DNA of 64,000 nucleotides from Bin55 sp963667455 (lineage in GTDB: Bacteria > Pseudomonadota > Gammaproteobacteria > Pseudomonadales > Azotimanducaceae), in contig CAXXFR010000029.1 of assembly GCA_963667455.2 (NCBI GenBank), positions 1-64,000 on the forward strand. Direction: 5' to 3'. The notes beneath the pieces are model-generated. The model saw only the letters and a program-made list of their open reading frames with translations. It had not been told where the DNA came from and searched no databases. Positions within the stretch are counted from its first letter, which is position 1. Each line of letters opens with the position of its first letter. Shown here in pieces: positions 52,387 to 61,887 of this stretch. The position numbers and the translations under genes were made by a program.

Positions 52387-55080
52387 ATGAAACAGATACT
52401 CATCAACGTACTTCCAAAGAGAGAAGTACGTGTCGCCGTTGTTAACACTCCAAACGCCAAACGCCCTACAACCCTGCTCGACCTCCACGTCGAGCAATAC
52501 GACAGACAATCGGTTCAGGGAAATATCTACAGAGCCAAAGTTTCGGCTGTACGCGACGAACTCGATGGAGCATTCCTCGATTTCGGCGAAGTAAAGCAGG
52601 GCTTACTTCCGTTGTCTCGCATCGAGCCACTACCCACTTCGAATCAATCAGGAGAGTCTTCGAAGAGAAGTCGAATGTCGGACCACTTGAAGGTCGGCGA
52701 CGAGCTGATGGTTCAAGTCGAAAAAGACGCTCGAAGCGACAAGGGAGCGGCTCTGACAACACGCATCCAAGTTCACGGTCAACATGTCGTTCTAGTTACT
52801 AATCGGACCAGACACAAGATCTCTCGAATGTTTACGCGTCCTCAACGTGACGAAATGCTCAGCTACTTCGGGAGGATGAATCTACCGAAGAATTCCAGCT
52901 TGGTCGCCCGAACATCGTCTGCTGGCAAAGACTTCAACACGATGCGCCAAGACGTCAAGGAGTGTGTTGAGCTGATGAAGTTGATCACTCAAGCTAGCGA
53001 CCAGTCAAGTGCACCGCGACTGTTGTTCGAGGAAGGCAGCAGCGTCAACTCCATCATTCGAGACGGCTTGCACAACGGCGTCGACCAAGTGCTGATCGAC
53101 GACTTCCCGCTCTACGAACAAACAGCTGACTTCGTAGCCAGTTTCATGCCCGATTTTGACGGTAGGATCAAGCACTACGACGATCCGTTGCCAATCTTCA
53201 CTCGGTTCAAGATCGAGAAAGCCGCAAACCGAGTCTACGACCGACAAGTCTCTTTGCCGTCTGGTGGCCAAATCGTGTTGGATCCAACTGAAGCATTTCT
53301 GGCTGTCGATGTGAATTCCGCACGTTCCAAGTACAACAATAAATTCGAGGACCTAGTTCTCAATGCAAATCTCGAAGCGGTGGACGAACTGTTTCATCAA
53401 ATGAGTCTGCGAGACATTGGCGGATTGATCGTTGTTGACTTCATCGACATGGATTCTGAACAAGACATTGCCAAGGTCGAACAACGAGTTGAGCAGGCGT
53501 GCCAACGTGACCGGGGCTACACGAAATGGGAGAGGATTTCGCCCTTTGGGATCATGGAATTGCAACGACGACGCTCCAAGTCGTCGATCTACGACACCTC
53601 GTTTGAGCAGTGCGTTGAGTGCAATGGCCACGGACATAAGCGAACGGTGTCTTCCATCGCACATCACATCTTTCGAGAGATGGAAGCAAAGAGCTTCGAT
53701 AGGAAGGTAACCACCATACAGACCCATGTGACTCCGACTGTTGCGACGTTCTTAACGAACGAAATGCGTTCCAATTTGAGCTACTTGGAAATGCAGTCCA
53801 AGTCCAAGATTGAGATCATCCCGGATCTCGAACAAGACAATGCGAACTACGTTCTTCGAGTACAGCGAGGATCGTACAACACGTCGAAACGTTCCGCAAA
53901 GACCATTGTTCAGAACGCACAAGACACCAATCATCAAGATCGAAATAGACGAAATTCTCGCAATGAGCGGGCGAAAGGAATTCAACAAGCGGCTGTGAAG
54001 CGAGACGACGTCTCCAGAACTCCCAGACGCAAGAGTCCGGCTAACGGAGAACCAAAAAGCTCAATCGTCCGGCAAGTCTTGGAGCATGTTATTGGAGGGT
54101 TTGTCTACATCTATCGTCGACTGTTTGTAGTTCGCTCCGCCGAACCAAAAGGCAGTGCGACAAATTCCCGAAAGTCCGACCGTCCCCGTCGTTCTCCACG
54201 GGACTCCCAGCAAACAGCATCTTCAAGACCACGTACCCGACAAAGAGATGAAAGGCGCACGTCGAAGTCGCAACAATCGGCTAACGGTAAACCAGATCGC
54301 CAAAAGCAATCTCGTCGATCTCGCCCCAACCAAAGCGCGCAGACCCAAGACGCTTCACCAAGCGCCCCTTCCACAAATCGTTCGCAACAGCAACGAACTC
54401 GCAGTAGCGCAACTGTCGAGTCCAGCCAAAGTACCGATGGTAAGGAGCCGACGCGAGGGTCTCAGCGGAACACCCGAACGAGAAGAAACCGAAATCGAGG
54501 CCAGCAACAACAGACGCAATCTTCGGTTGAGGCTCAACCAGGAGAGTCTGCACGTCAACGTGTGCCCTCCAAGCAAGCTGAACAATCCACAGAGAGTTCA
54601 AAAAGACACGACTCAAGCCGCGCCGCGGCCACAAGCGAAGAAGCTAGTCCGACGATTCCGGAGAGCAACCGACAAGGGTCCGAGTCTCGATCCAATTTAG
54701 ATTCAGAAGCAGAATCTTCGACTTCGCAGGAAACCGTAGCCCAAGTCACTGAGGAAGTGTCTAGCAAGGACGACGAGGGATTGACTTTCGAGGCCATTCC
54801 GCAGAAAGGATCCATTGAAGAAGTGGACTTGGAACATTCCGAAGGAGCCACCCCTCCGTCCGACGCGGGTTCTCTATCGGATACAGAGACCATCGTGGTG
54901 GAGGATATTCAACCAAGCACGCAACAGGATGCGGTCGAAATGGAGGCCGAGACCGCGGAAGCGACCCTTGATTCCGAGGAATCAAATCAATCATCGGATC
55001 CGCGAGCGAGCAATGATCCCCGGAACCGCGTTCGGATAAGCGACGAGTCAACCAGCCACGAATCTATTCAAGTAGGCTAG
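52387..55080 (+). CDS. rne: Ribonuclease E
   Basis: The 897-residue endonuclease starts mRNA decay and tRNA/rRNA maturation. The N-terminal half has an S1 domain (about residues 35-125), catalytic Asp308 (LAVDVNSARS) and Asp351 (VVDFIDM), and the zinc-link Cys pair 409/412 (CVEC). The C-terminal half (about 520-897) is disordered: first rich in Arg, Ser and Gln, then acidic, as expected of the degradosome scaffold. A short aliphatic-aromatic stretch (VIGGFVYIYRRLFVV, about 568-582) may be the membrane-targeting helix. Confidence 0.95.
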   Translation: MKQILINVLPKREVRVAVVNTPNAKRPTTLLDLHVEQYDRQSVQGNIYRAKVSAVRDELDGAFLDFGEVKQGLLPLSRIEPLPTSNQSGESSKRSRMSDHLKVGDELMVQVEKDARSDKGAALTTRIQVHGQHVVLVTNRTRHKISRMFTRPQRDEMLSYFGRMNLPKNSSLVARTSSAGKDFNTMRQDVKECVELMKLITQASDQSSAPRLLFEEGSSVNSIIRDGLHNGVDQVLIDDFPLYEQTADFVASFMPDFDGRIKHYDDPLPIFTRFKIEKAANRVYDRQVSLPSGGQIVLDPTEAFLAVDVNSARSKYNNKFEDLVLNANLEAVDELFHQMSLRDIGGLIVVDFIDMDSEQDIAKVEQRVEQACQRDRGYTKWERISPFGIMELQRRRSKSSIYDTSFEQCVECNGHGHKRTVSSIAHHIFREMEAKSFDRKVTTIQTHVTPTVATFLTNEMRSNLSYLEMQSKSKIEIIPDLEQDNANYVLRVQRGSYNTSKRSAKTIVQNAQDTNHQDRNRRNSRNERAKGIQQAAVKRDDVSRTPRRKSPANGEPKSSIVRQVLEHVIGGFVYIYRRLFVVRSAEPKGSATNSRKSDRPRRSPRDSQQTASSRPRTRQRDERRTSKSQQSANGKPDRQKQSRRSRPNQSAQTQDASPSAPSTNRSQQQRTRSSATVESSQSTDGKEPTRGSQRNTRTRRNRNRGQQQQTQSSVEAQPGESARQRVPSKQAEQSTESSKRHDSSRAAATSEEASPTIPESNRQGSESRSNLDSEAESSTSQETVAQVTEEVSSKDDEGLTFEAIPQKGSIEEVDLEHSEGATPPSDAGSLSDTETIVVEDIQPSTQQDAVEMEAETAEATLDSEESNQSSDPRASNDPRNRVRISDESTSHESIQVG

Positions 55081-55107
55081 TCAGGGTAGCGGGCGTATGT
55101 CAGCTGA

Positions 55108-56130
55108 TTAAGCGTCGACCCCAGCAACTATGGGTTCGAGTTCAAGGCTGATGTCGTACCGGCTGTGGACATCTTCGGCGATGTGCTCAGCAACATTCAG
55201 GAAGTCCGACCCGTAAGAACTGCCTTCGTTTACGAGAACAAGCGGTTGGCGATGCCAAACACCTACCCCCTGATGTAGGCGACCTTTCCAGCCGCAGGCA
55301 TCGATCAATCGGGCTGCCGGCACTCGAATTCCATCATCGAACGTATAACCGTCGATGTCCAACCGTCCCTTGAGATGATCGAATTTGCTGTGTGAAATAG
55401 TCGGATTCTTGAAGAAACTTCCGACATTTCCCTTCCTTCGATAGTCCGGTAACTTGGATCGTCGAATGCGTGCCACCGACTCCATCAAGCCGCGCGCTTG
55501 CGATCCATGAAACGGCCAGTGGTTCGAAGCATCCTGCACGCCTTTGTAGGTTTGGGAAAGGTGAATGCCACCCAGCAAAAGACTCACCGACGTAATGATG
55601 TATCGGTTGCGCTGCCGCGACTTGAAGAGACTGTCTCGATAGCGAAATTCGCACTCATCTTTCGAGAGTGAGAAGAATTCTCGGGTCTCCAAATCGAACA
55701 CTTCAACGAGCTCAACCAACTCCGACAATTCCCGGCCGTAGGCACCGATGTTCTGAAAGGGAGCCGCTCCGACACTTCCTGGAATAAGCACAAGATTTTC
55801 GAGTCCAGAAATCCCTCGTCCAACGACAGTCCGAACAATCTCGTTCCAATTCTCCCCGGCACCTGCTTGAACTCTGATCTTTCCGTCGTCAAGAATCGAG
55901 AATTCCACTCCACGGATGAATATGCGTACTACTCGACCGGGAAACCGGCGTCGCAAGACTAGGTTGGATCCTCCCCCAAGGACAAGCACAGGCTGATCGG
56001 TGTCAATCGCTTCCTCAAGTTGTGCTTTCTCAACGACGCAGACTGCCTCGTCTGCCTTCGACTCAACCCCAAGGGTGTTAAACCGACGCAACGAGAAATT
56101 GCGATGAAAGTGTAGCTGTGCTTCAGACAT
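55108..56130 (-). CDS. murB: UDP-N-acetylenolpyruvoylglucosamine reductase
   Basis: The 340-residue flavoenzyme makes UDP-MurNAc for peptidoglycan. It is the E. coli-like type I: FNTLGVESKA at the start, FAD segment VLVLGGGSNLVL, IPGSVGAAPFQNIGAYG, RYRDSLFK with the catalytic region, and GSFFKNP (active-site Ser). ATG 56130 is preferred; an upstream in-frame codon at 56142 would overlap the divergent gene more. It converges on rne with a 27-bp gap. Confidence 0.94.
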   Translation of the reverse strand: MSEAQLHFHRNFSLRRFNTLGVESKADEAVCVVEKAQLEEAIDTDQPVLVLGGGSNLVLRRRFPGRVVRIFIRGVEFSILDDGKIRVQAGAGENWNEIVRTVVGRGISGLENLVLIPGSVGAAPFQNIGAYGRELSELVELVEVFDLETREFFSLSKDECEFRYRDSLFKSRQRNRYIITSVSLLLGGIHLSQTYKGVQDASNHWPFHGSQARGLMESVARIRRSKLPDYRRKGNVGSFFKNPTISHSKFDHLKGRLDIDGYTFDDGIRVPAARLIDACGWKGRLHQGVGVWHRQPLVLVNEGSSYGSDFLNVAEHIAEDVHSRYDISLELEPIVAGVDA

Positions 56131-56221
56131 GAGACTTAACACGCCTACTCACTCTGAACTTGAAAACACGGTCCATCGATGCGACGGCGCACCCAAAGAG
56201 ATTGAGCAGGCGAGCCGAAAA

Positions 56222-56227
56222 TATAAT
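56222..56227 (+). promoter_or_regulatory. TATAAT -10 element upstream of the SDR gene
   Basis: A perfect TATAAT is seen. The best -35-like TTGAGC (56202-56207) is only 14 bp away, so the -35 is weak. A start near 56234 would fit the TTG start codon at 56267. Confidence 0.4.
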
Positions 56228-56266
56228 TTCGCACATGCAGGAGACTTCTCTAGGAGCGTAGTCGCT

Positions 56267-57037
56267 TTGGACCTTCACAACAAAATCGCAGTTATCACTG
56301 GTGGGGCATCAGGGCTTGGAAAGGCTACTGCGGAACGGATCATCGAGTGCGGCGGAAAAGTCGCAATCCTTGACCTCAACGAGGATCTGGCCAACAGGAC
56401 AGCTTCAGATCTTGGAGCAAATGCAAGAGCGTTTGGTTGCAACGTTGTCGAAGCCGAATCGGCGGAGTCCGCGATCGAGCAAGCTCTCGAGCATTTTGGA
56501 TCTATACACGTCAACGTGAATTGTGCAGGAATCGGTGCCGCCGCAAAGACGGTGGGAAGAGATGGACCGATGACGCTACGAAGCTTCAATCTCGTCATTC
56601 AGATCAATCTCGTCGGAACCTTCAACACCTTGAGACTCTGTGCGGCCGCCATGCAGAAAAACGATCCTGTGACTGAAGAAGGTGAACGGGGAGTAATCAT
56701 CAACACAGCATCCGTGGCCGGCTACGAAGGTCAAATCGGACAAGCGGCGTACAGCGCGAGTAAGGGCGGAGTGATCGGTATGACGCTGCCGATAGCCCGA
56801 GATCTGGCTCGAGATGGCATTCGTTGTTGCACGATTGCACCAGGAATCTTTGAGACTCCTATGATGGCTGGTGCTTCCGATCGCGTACGCCAACCTCTCA
56901 TCGACAGCGTACAGTTCCCGAAGCGATTGGGCGATCCGCGTGAGTACGCGCTACTGGCACAGCAAATTTGTGAAAACGCGTACTTCAACGGTCAGACCAT
57001 TCGTCTGGACGGTGGAATTCGCATGGCTCCAAGATAG
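56267..57037 (+). CDS. SDR related to 3-hydroxyacyl-CoA dehydrogenase type 2
   Basis: The 256-residue SDR has ITGGASGLGKATAER, DLNED after the second strand, VNCAGIG, the catalytic Ser in INTASVAGYEG, and the YSASKGG pair, with IAPGIFETPMMAG after it. This resembles the HSD17B10-like 3-hydroxyacyl-CoA dehydrogenases of beta-oxidation. TTG 56267 is preferred because AGGAG lies 10 bp before it, the family starts with (M)DLxxKxAVITGG, and a TATAAT sits inside the longer frame that opens at 56129. It occupies the place of ptpA in Pseudomonas. Confidence 0.85.
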   Translation: MDLHNKIAVITGGASGLGKATAERIIECGGKVAILDLNEDLANRTASDLGANARAFGCNVVEAESAESAIEQALEHFGSIHVNVNCAGIGAAAKTVGRDGPMTLRSFNLVIQINLVGTFNTLRLCAAAMQKNDPVTEEGERGVIINTASVAGYEGQIGQAAYSASKGGVIGMTLPIARDLARDGIRCCTIAPGIFETPMMAGASDRVRQPLIDSVQFPKRLGDPREYALLAQQICENAYFNGQTIRLDGGIRMAPR

Positions 57038-57048
57038 GACTGCGTTCT

Positions 57049-57807
57049 CTACTTGGTCTGCAACAACTCGCGAATTCGCTCGGCATCCAGCGAGGTGTCG
57101 ACACCCGGAGGAATGGTCTCACAAGCTTCTTCCACTGCAATCGAGTAGCCATAGTCAAGGAATCTCAATTGTTCGAGTGATTCGGTGCGTTCCAACCACG
57201 AAGCGGGCAATTCAACGAATCGGCTGATTGCACTCACTCGATAGGCGTAAATGCCTACGTGCCGTTTCCACTTCGAGTGTTGAACTAATTCTGAATTCGG
57301 AAAGTGCTCGCGGTTCCACGGAATCGGGGCACGGGAGAAGTACAACGCTCTACCCTCCGAGTTGCTTACCACCTTGACGACATTGGGATCGAAGATGTCC
57401 TGCGACTCGGTGATTGGCTCACACAATGTGCCGACTTCACAGTTGGAATCCTTGTACAGCAGTGAAGCCACCTGATCGATTACAAGAGGCGGAATCAAGG
57501 GTTCGTCGCCTTGAACATTGACCAAGATGGTTTGCTCATCCCAACCCAGTTGAGATGCAACTTCCCGAATGCGATCAGTACCGGACTGGTGCTCGCCTGA
57601 AGTCAGAACGGTGCGAACTTCAAGACTCGCGACTGACGCAGACACCCTTTCATCGTCTGTGGCGACTACGACCGATTCTGCTGTCGATTGCATCGCTTGC
57701 TCCACCACTCGTTGGATCATCGTGCGTCCACCAAGATCGATCAGAGGCTTGCCCGTAAGTCGTTCCGATCCATAGCGGGCGGGTATTACGACATGAAACT
57801 TCGTCAT
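57049..57807 (-). CDS. kdsB: 3-deoxy-manno-octulosonate cytidylyltransferase
   Basis: The 252-residue enzyme activates Kdo with CTP for the LPS inner core. Motifs: VIPARYGSERLTGKPL at the N-terminus, VVVATDDERV, VNVQGDEPLI, and GIYAYRVSAISRFVELP. It overlaps lpxK by 4 bp and converges on the SDR gene. Confidence 0.96.
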   Translation of the reverse strand: MTKFHVVIPARYGSERLTGKPLIDLGGRTMIQRVVEQAMQSTAESVVVATDDERVSASVASLEVRTVLTSGEHQSGTDRIREVASQLGWDEQTILVNVQGDEPLIPPLVIDQVASLLYKDSNCEVGTLCEPITESQDIFDPNVVKVVSNSEGRALYFSRAPIPWNREHFPNSELVQHSKWKRHVGIYAYRVSAISRFVELPASWLERTESLEQLRFLDYGYSIAVEEACETIPPGVDTSLDAERIRELLQTK

Positions 57808-58835
57808 CGGGGGAGTCCAACATCGATGCCGTGTGCGCCAAAGAGCTCTTCCAAATGACCATCAATCCGTTCATTGAACTGGGCCGCAATTTCTACGTAC
57901 CAGGCTTTGTGAGCCAGTGACTCAAGCTTTCGAATTTTCTGTGCGTCTTTCTCCGTAGTGAGAAAAACGGATCCCCCAACAACCGCAAGATCCTTTGGTC
58001 GATAAGCATGGTGATCTCCAAACACATGCAAGTCCACCACAAAATCCATTGCTTCCAATGTCTCGACAAACCTGTTCGGATTCCCGATGCCAGCGACTGC
58101 GGGAAACTCTGTACCGAACTTTTCTTTGAATTCGACCGCCGGCAGGCGTTCGTCTGATGCGACGTTGACCAATTCGGTTGTTCGTATAGCCATTACCCAT
58201 TCTTCACTCGAGAGACCGCTTGCCCTTCCGTTCGAGACAATCCAGTCCATAGATTCGAGACGGGTCAACGGTTCTCGCAATGGACCAGCAGGAAGGAGCA
58301 TGCCATTGCCCGCGCCACGCTGTCCATCAATCACAACAACTTCGATATTGCGTCCCAACGCGTAGTGCTGCAATCCATCGTCCGCGAGCACAACGTCCAG
58401 ATCGAATTGCTCAACGAGTCGTCTTACAGCCGAGACCCTATCCGGGTCCACAACCATTGGGCACCCGGTGCGATGCACGAGCAACAGTGCCTCATCGCCC
58501 GACAAGTCGACTGGAGTCGAGTTGTTGACTTCAAGCGGATAGCTCGCTCTTCCCCCGTAGCCCCTGCTCACCAATCCGACGTTGGCTCCTCGATCAGTAA
58601 GCCATTGCGCCAAGAAAACTACCAACGGAGTCTTACCCGTGCCACCAGCAGTGATGTTTCCAACAACACACACGGGCACCGGGGACTCCCACCTGTCAAC
58701 TTTGCCGTCTGCGTATTTCGACCGACGACCTTCCGCAATGCGTCCATAAAACCACGAGAGTGGTGCCAGCGCTCTAGGCCAAACACCAGCTGAGTACCAC
58801 ATGGACTCAATGAGTGGGTTTAGTCGTGATGCCAT
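57804..58835 (-). CDS. lpxK: Tetraacyldisaccharide 4'-kinase
   Basis: The 343-residue inner-membrane kinase phosphorylates the 4' position of the lipid A precursor. One N-terminal helix precedes the P-loop VVGNITAGGTGKTPLV. Other marks are GLVSRGYGG, DEALLLVHRTGCPMVV, LADDGLQHYALGRN, and FFGDHHAYRPKD-like VFGDHHAYRPKD. It lies 32 bp after msbA. Confidence 0.95.
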   Translation of the reverse strand: MASRLNPLIESMWYSAGVWPRALAPLSWFYGRIAEGRRSKYADGKVDRWESPVPVCVVGNITAGGTGKTPLVVFLAQWLTDRGANVGLVSRGYGGRASYPLEVNNSTPVDLSGDEALLLVHRTGCPMVVDPDRVSAVRRLVEQFDLDVVLADDGLQHYALGRNIEVVVIDGQRGAGNGMLLPAGPLREPLTRLESMDWIVSNGRASGLSSEEWVMAIRTTELVNVASDERLPAVEFKEKFGTEFPAVAGIGNPNRFVETLEAMDFVVDLHVFGDHHAYRPKDLAVVGGSVFLTTEKDAQKIRKLESLAHKAWYVEIAAQFNERIDGHLEELFGAHGIDVGLPR

Positions 58836-58867
58836 CGCAACGTGGAGAGATTGGCCATTCCCGACCT

Positions 58868-60679
58868 CTAAACAGCGTCTTTGAATTGCGACCGATAGAG
58901 ATGTGCATACCGACTCTGCGCAGACAACAGCTCGTGGTGCGTGCCCGATTCGATGATCTTGCCCTGTTCGAGGACAGCGATGACATCGGCATTCTCAATG
59001 GTTGAGAGCCGATGAGCCACTACAAGAGTTGTTCGTTTGCTCATCACGTCGTCGATAGCCGATTGCACCAGTGTCTCCGATTCAGCATCCAGTGCCGACG
59101 TAGCTTCATCAAGAATCAGAATCGGTGCGTCCTTGAGAATCGCTCGAGCGATAAGAACCCGCTGTCGTTGACCTTGCGACAGGTTGGATCCTCTGTCGCC
59201 GACAATGGTGTCCAAACCTCTCGGGAGCTTGTCTACAAACTCGCTGACATGGGACCGCTCGATGGCATCCAGGATCTGACTCTCGCTAGACTGCCGCAAT
59301 TCACCAAACGCGATATTGGATCGAAGTGTGTCATTGAACAGAAGTACTTCTTGACTAACCAATGCGATGTGTCGTCGCAGAGACTGTTTGCTAAAACTGT
59401 CGATCAATCCATCGTCCAGGAGAATCTGACCCGATGTGGGTTCATGAAACCTCAACATCAGCTCAACTAGTGTTGTCTTGCCCCCTCCTGTCGAACCGAC
59501 CAGTGCGAACGTCTGACCGGCAGTGATCGACAGCGAAACTCCATCCAAGGCATTCCGTGATCCCGGAGCGTAGCGAAATACAACATTCTTGAACTCGATC
59601 TCTCCCCTGACATTGGACAGCGTCTTCGATCCAGAATCAGTCTCCGCATCCAGATCAATCTGTTCGAATATCTCACTGGCAGCCGCCAATCCCATTTGAA
59701 TTCGCGCATTGACATCGGAGAGACGTTTGACCGGACTGGCAAGCGCTCCCGCCAAACCGATGTACGCAACCAGCTGACCCGCCGTCATTCCTTCGGAAAC
59801 TCGTTCAATGAACAGAATTCCAACAAGCCCTGCGATGCCGAGAGCGACTAGAAGTTGAATGAACTGTGCACTGAACGCCTTGGTTGCTATCAGCTTTAGA
59901 TGCTGACTGCGATTTCGTTCGCTCGCACGGTGAAATGCTGACCGTTGAGGCTCAATGGCACCGTATGCACGGATCGACTTGAAAAAGCCGACTGTCTCTT
60001 GACCGATATGTGTGACTTCTCCCATTGAAGCCTGAATGTTCTCGCTGATCCGACGAAATCTCCTAGAGGCAATCCGGACGATTACCGCCACAATTGGCGC
60101 AAGAGCAAGGAATAACAGTGTGAGGTAAAGATTGATGAGAAACATCGCTCCAAGCATGAGGACTAGCTTCCCACCGTCCTGGAACAGGATCTTGAGCACA
60201 TCAGTGACCGTGTCGCGAAGCTTTGCCGTGGTGTCCGTCAATCGATTGGAAATCTCCCCCTGCCGACTGGAATCGAAGTAGCTGCTCGGCAATACCAACA
60301 GTCGGTCGTGCAATTCGCATCGGATTGTGTGCACGACATGAAACGAGACCCGCGACAGCAGGAATTCGCCGAGTACCGTGCCCAAAGCGCGAATCAAAGC
60401 CGCGATACCAATCATTGAGGAGAACAAAATGGTCTTTGGGAGGTCGAGCTGAAGGAAGAAGTCAGGCAACCAGAACTTTCGCTCTGCTACTAAATCTCCC
60501 GCAGGGGAATCGAAATTGAACGAGTCGACCACCGAACCGAGTATTTGGGCGAAGAACACCTCGCCCAGCGACGCGCACAGGTAGGCGAAGATCGCAACAA
60601 GGAAGTACCAAGAACGACTTCGAACATAGCCCGCGAGCCTGGCATAGGTCTGCCAGTCGGAAGGCCGGGACTCGGTCAC
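58868..60679 (-). CDS. msbA: Lipid A export ATP-binding/permease protein MsbA
   Basis: The 603-residue half-transporter flips lipid A core across the inner membrane. Six helices lie in the N-terminal 330 residues. The ATPase domain has Walker A GSTGGGKTT, the Q loop ALVSQEVLLF, signature LSQGQRQRV, Walker B ILILDEATSALD, and the H loop VVAHRLST. The start is GTG 60679. Its place before lpxK and kdsB supports the lipid A assignment over other ABC exporters. Confidence 0.93.
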   Translation of the reverse strand: MTESRPSDWQTYARLAGYVRSRSWYFLVAIFAYLCASLGEVFFAQILGSVVDSFNFDSPAGDLVAERKFWLPDFFLQLDLPKTILFSSMIGIAALIRALGTVLGEFLLSRVSFHVVHTIRCELHDRLLVLPSSYFDSSRQGEISNRLTDTTAKLRDTVTDVLKILFQDGGKLVLMLGAMFLINLYLTLLFLALAPIVAVIVRIASRRFRRISENIQASMGEVTHIGQETVGFFKSIRAYGAIEPQRSAFHRASERNRSQHLKLIATKAFSAQFIQLLVALGIAGLVGILFIERVSEGMTAGQLVAYIGLAGALASPVKRLSDVNARIQMGLAAASEIFEQIDLDAETDSGSKTLSNVRGEIEFKNVVFRYAPGSRNALDGVSLSITAGQTFALVGSTGGGKTTLVELMLRFHEPTSGQILLDDGLIDSFSKQSLRRHIALVSQEVLLFNDTLRSNIAFGELRQSSESQILDAIERSHVSEFVDKLPRGLDTIVGDRGSNLSQGQRQRVLIARAILKDAPILILDEATSALDAESETLVQSAIDDVMSKRTTLVVAHRLSTIENADVIAVLEQGKIIESGTHHELLSAQSRYAHLYRSQFKDAV

Positions 60680-60689
60680 GATTTCCTAC

Positions 60690-61109
60690 TCACGGAGCAG
60701 AAGATTCTGCCGCCACTATCCGTACGTTGTTCATTCCCAGTCCACCAACGGCATCGAGCACCATAACGACTGCTGAGTGACGGGCATCGCCGTCGGCCCG
60801 CAACAGCACATATGTATCGGCAGTGATCGTTTCGATCTCACGAAGGCGGCGTTGAAGCGAACTGTAGGTTACTTCCAGCACTTGGTCGCCATCTATAAAT
60901 ACTTGATTCTCATTGGTTATAACGATTTCAAGCACGGGATCCGAACTGCGCATCGATTCCCCGTGTGCTTCGGGTAGCACAACCGACAAAACGGACTCCC
61001 TGACAGCTGTAGATGTCACCATGAAGAAGATCAAGAGCAGGAATACAACATCGATTAGGGGCGTGAGTTCGATCGTCGATTCCGGTCGCTTGGGTCGACG
61101 AAACTTCAC
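60690..61109 (-). CDS. exbD: ExbD/TolR-family protein
   Basis: The 139-residue protein has one N-terminal helix with IELTPLIDVVFLLLIFFMV (proton-linked Asp) and a periplasmic domain ending VLDAVGGLGMNNVRIVA. It pairs with the ExbB gene it overlaps (GTGA) and lies 10 bp upstream of msbA. In this location the pair is conserved in many relatives without a dedicated tonB; its exact partner is unknown. Confidence 0.92.
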   Translation of the reverse strand: MKFRRPKRPESTIELTPLIDVVFLLLIFFMVTSTAVRESVLSVVLPEAHGESMRSSDPVLEIVITNENQVFIDGDQVLEVTYSSLQRRLREIETITADTYVLLRADGDARHSAVVMVLDAVGGLGMNNVRIVAAESSAP

Positions 61110-61795
61110 GCGGACCGCTCCAGCGCGAAATCACGGTGTAGCAGATTGATCAGAGATCCCGCGTCCTTCTCCAATTCAATGACAAGCTTGTCGACACGCC
61201 GTAGAAAGTAGCGGTGGCAGGCAATTGCGATGATTGCCACAGAAATTCCAAACGCAGTGGTGATCAGAGCGGTAGAAATACCCCCAGCCAAGGTCGTTGG
61301 ATCGCCACCGCCTGTCACAACGAGAGTCGTAAACACCTGAATCATCCCGACTACGGTGCCAAGCAACCCGAGCAAGGGAGAAATCGAAGCGACGACCCCC
61401 AAAGCGGTCAAGTGTCTTTCTAGTTCGAAGGTGACTTGACTCGCCGCTTGCTCCATTGCATTTTGGGCCGCATCCGGGCCAACCTCCCATTCGCGTAGAC
61501 CCGCAGCCAAGACGATACCTAAGGGATGTTGTTCAACCTCGGCGAGCAGGCTGTTGTCGACGAAGCCTTGTTGCCGCATGCTGTCACCGATGTGATCCAA
61601 CAACCCAGCGGGTGCCACACGCGACTTGCGCAACACGAAGGCTCTCTCGAGACAGATGGCTAGAGCAATGACGCTGCAGACCAGAATGGGGATCATCAGC
61701 CAGCCGCCAGACTTGGCCAAAGCCCACAGTTGCACATCCAAACCGGCCCGATGAACAACGAAGGACCAGTCGCTAACAAAGACTGTTTCCAGCAT
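61106..61795 (-). CDS. exbB: ExbB/TolQ-family proton channel protein
   Basis: The protein has 229 residues from ATG 61795 and three helices (about residues 25-48, 120-150 and 165-190). The conserved ISPLLGLLGTVVGMIQVFTTL and STALITTAFG are present. GTG 61813 is in frame, but the -10 element at 61823-61828 predicts an RNA start only 3-4 nt before it, which favours the ATG. Confidence 0.9.
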   Translation of the reverse strand: MLETVFVSDWSFVVHRAGLDVQLWALAKSGGWLMIPILVCSVIALAICLERAFVLRKSRVAPAGLLDHIGDSMRQQGFVDNSLLAEVEQHPLGIVLAAGLREWEVGPDAAQNAMEQAASQVTFELERHLTALGVVASISPLLGLLGTVVGMIQVFTTLVVTGGGDPTTLAGGISTALITTAFGISVAIIAIACHRYFLRRVDKLVIELEKDAGSLINLLHRDFALERSA

Positions 61796-61822
61796 GAATT
61801 CGAGGTTCAGCACTTCAGCCGC

Positions 61823-61828
61823 ATTATA
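61823..61828 (-). promoter_or_regulatory. TATAAT -10 element of the exbB-exbD-msbA-lpxK-kdsB operon
   Basis: A perfect TATAAT on the minus strand lies about 28 nt before the exbB ATG. No good -35 hexamer is present at 16-18 bp, so an activator may be needed or the element may be chance. Confidence 0.4.
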
Positions 61829-61887
61829 GGTTTGACCTTGAGTTCAGACTGCCAAAATGAGCCATGGAATAGGGAGTATTGGAGTCT

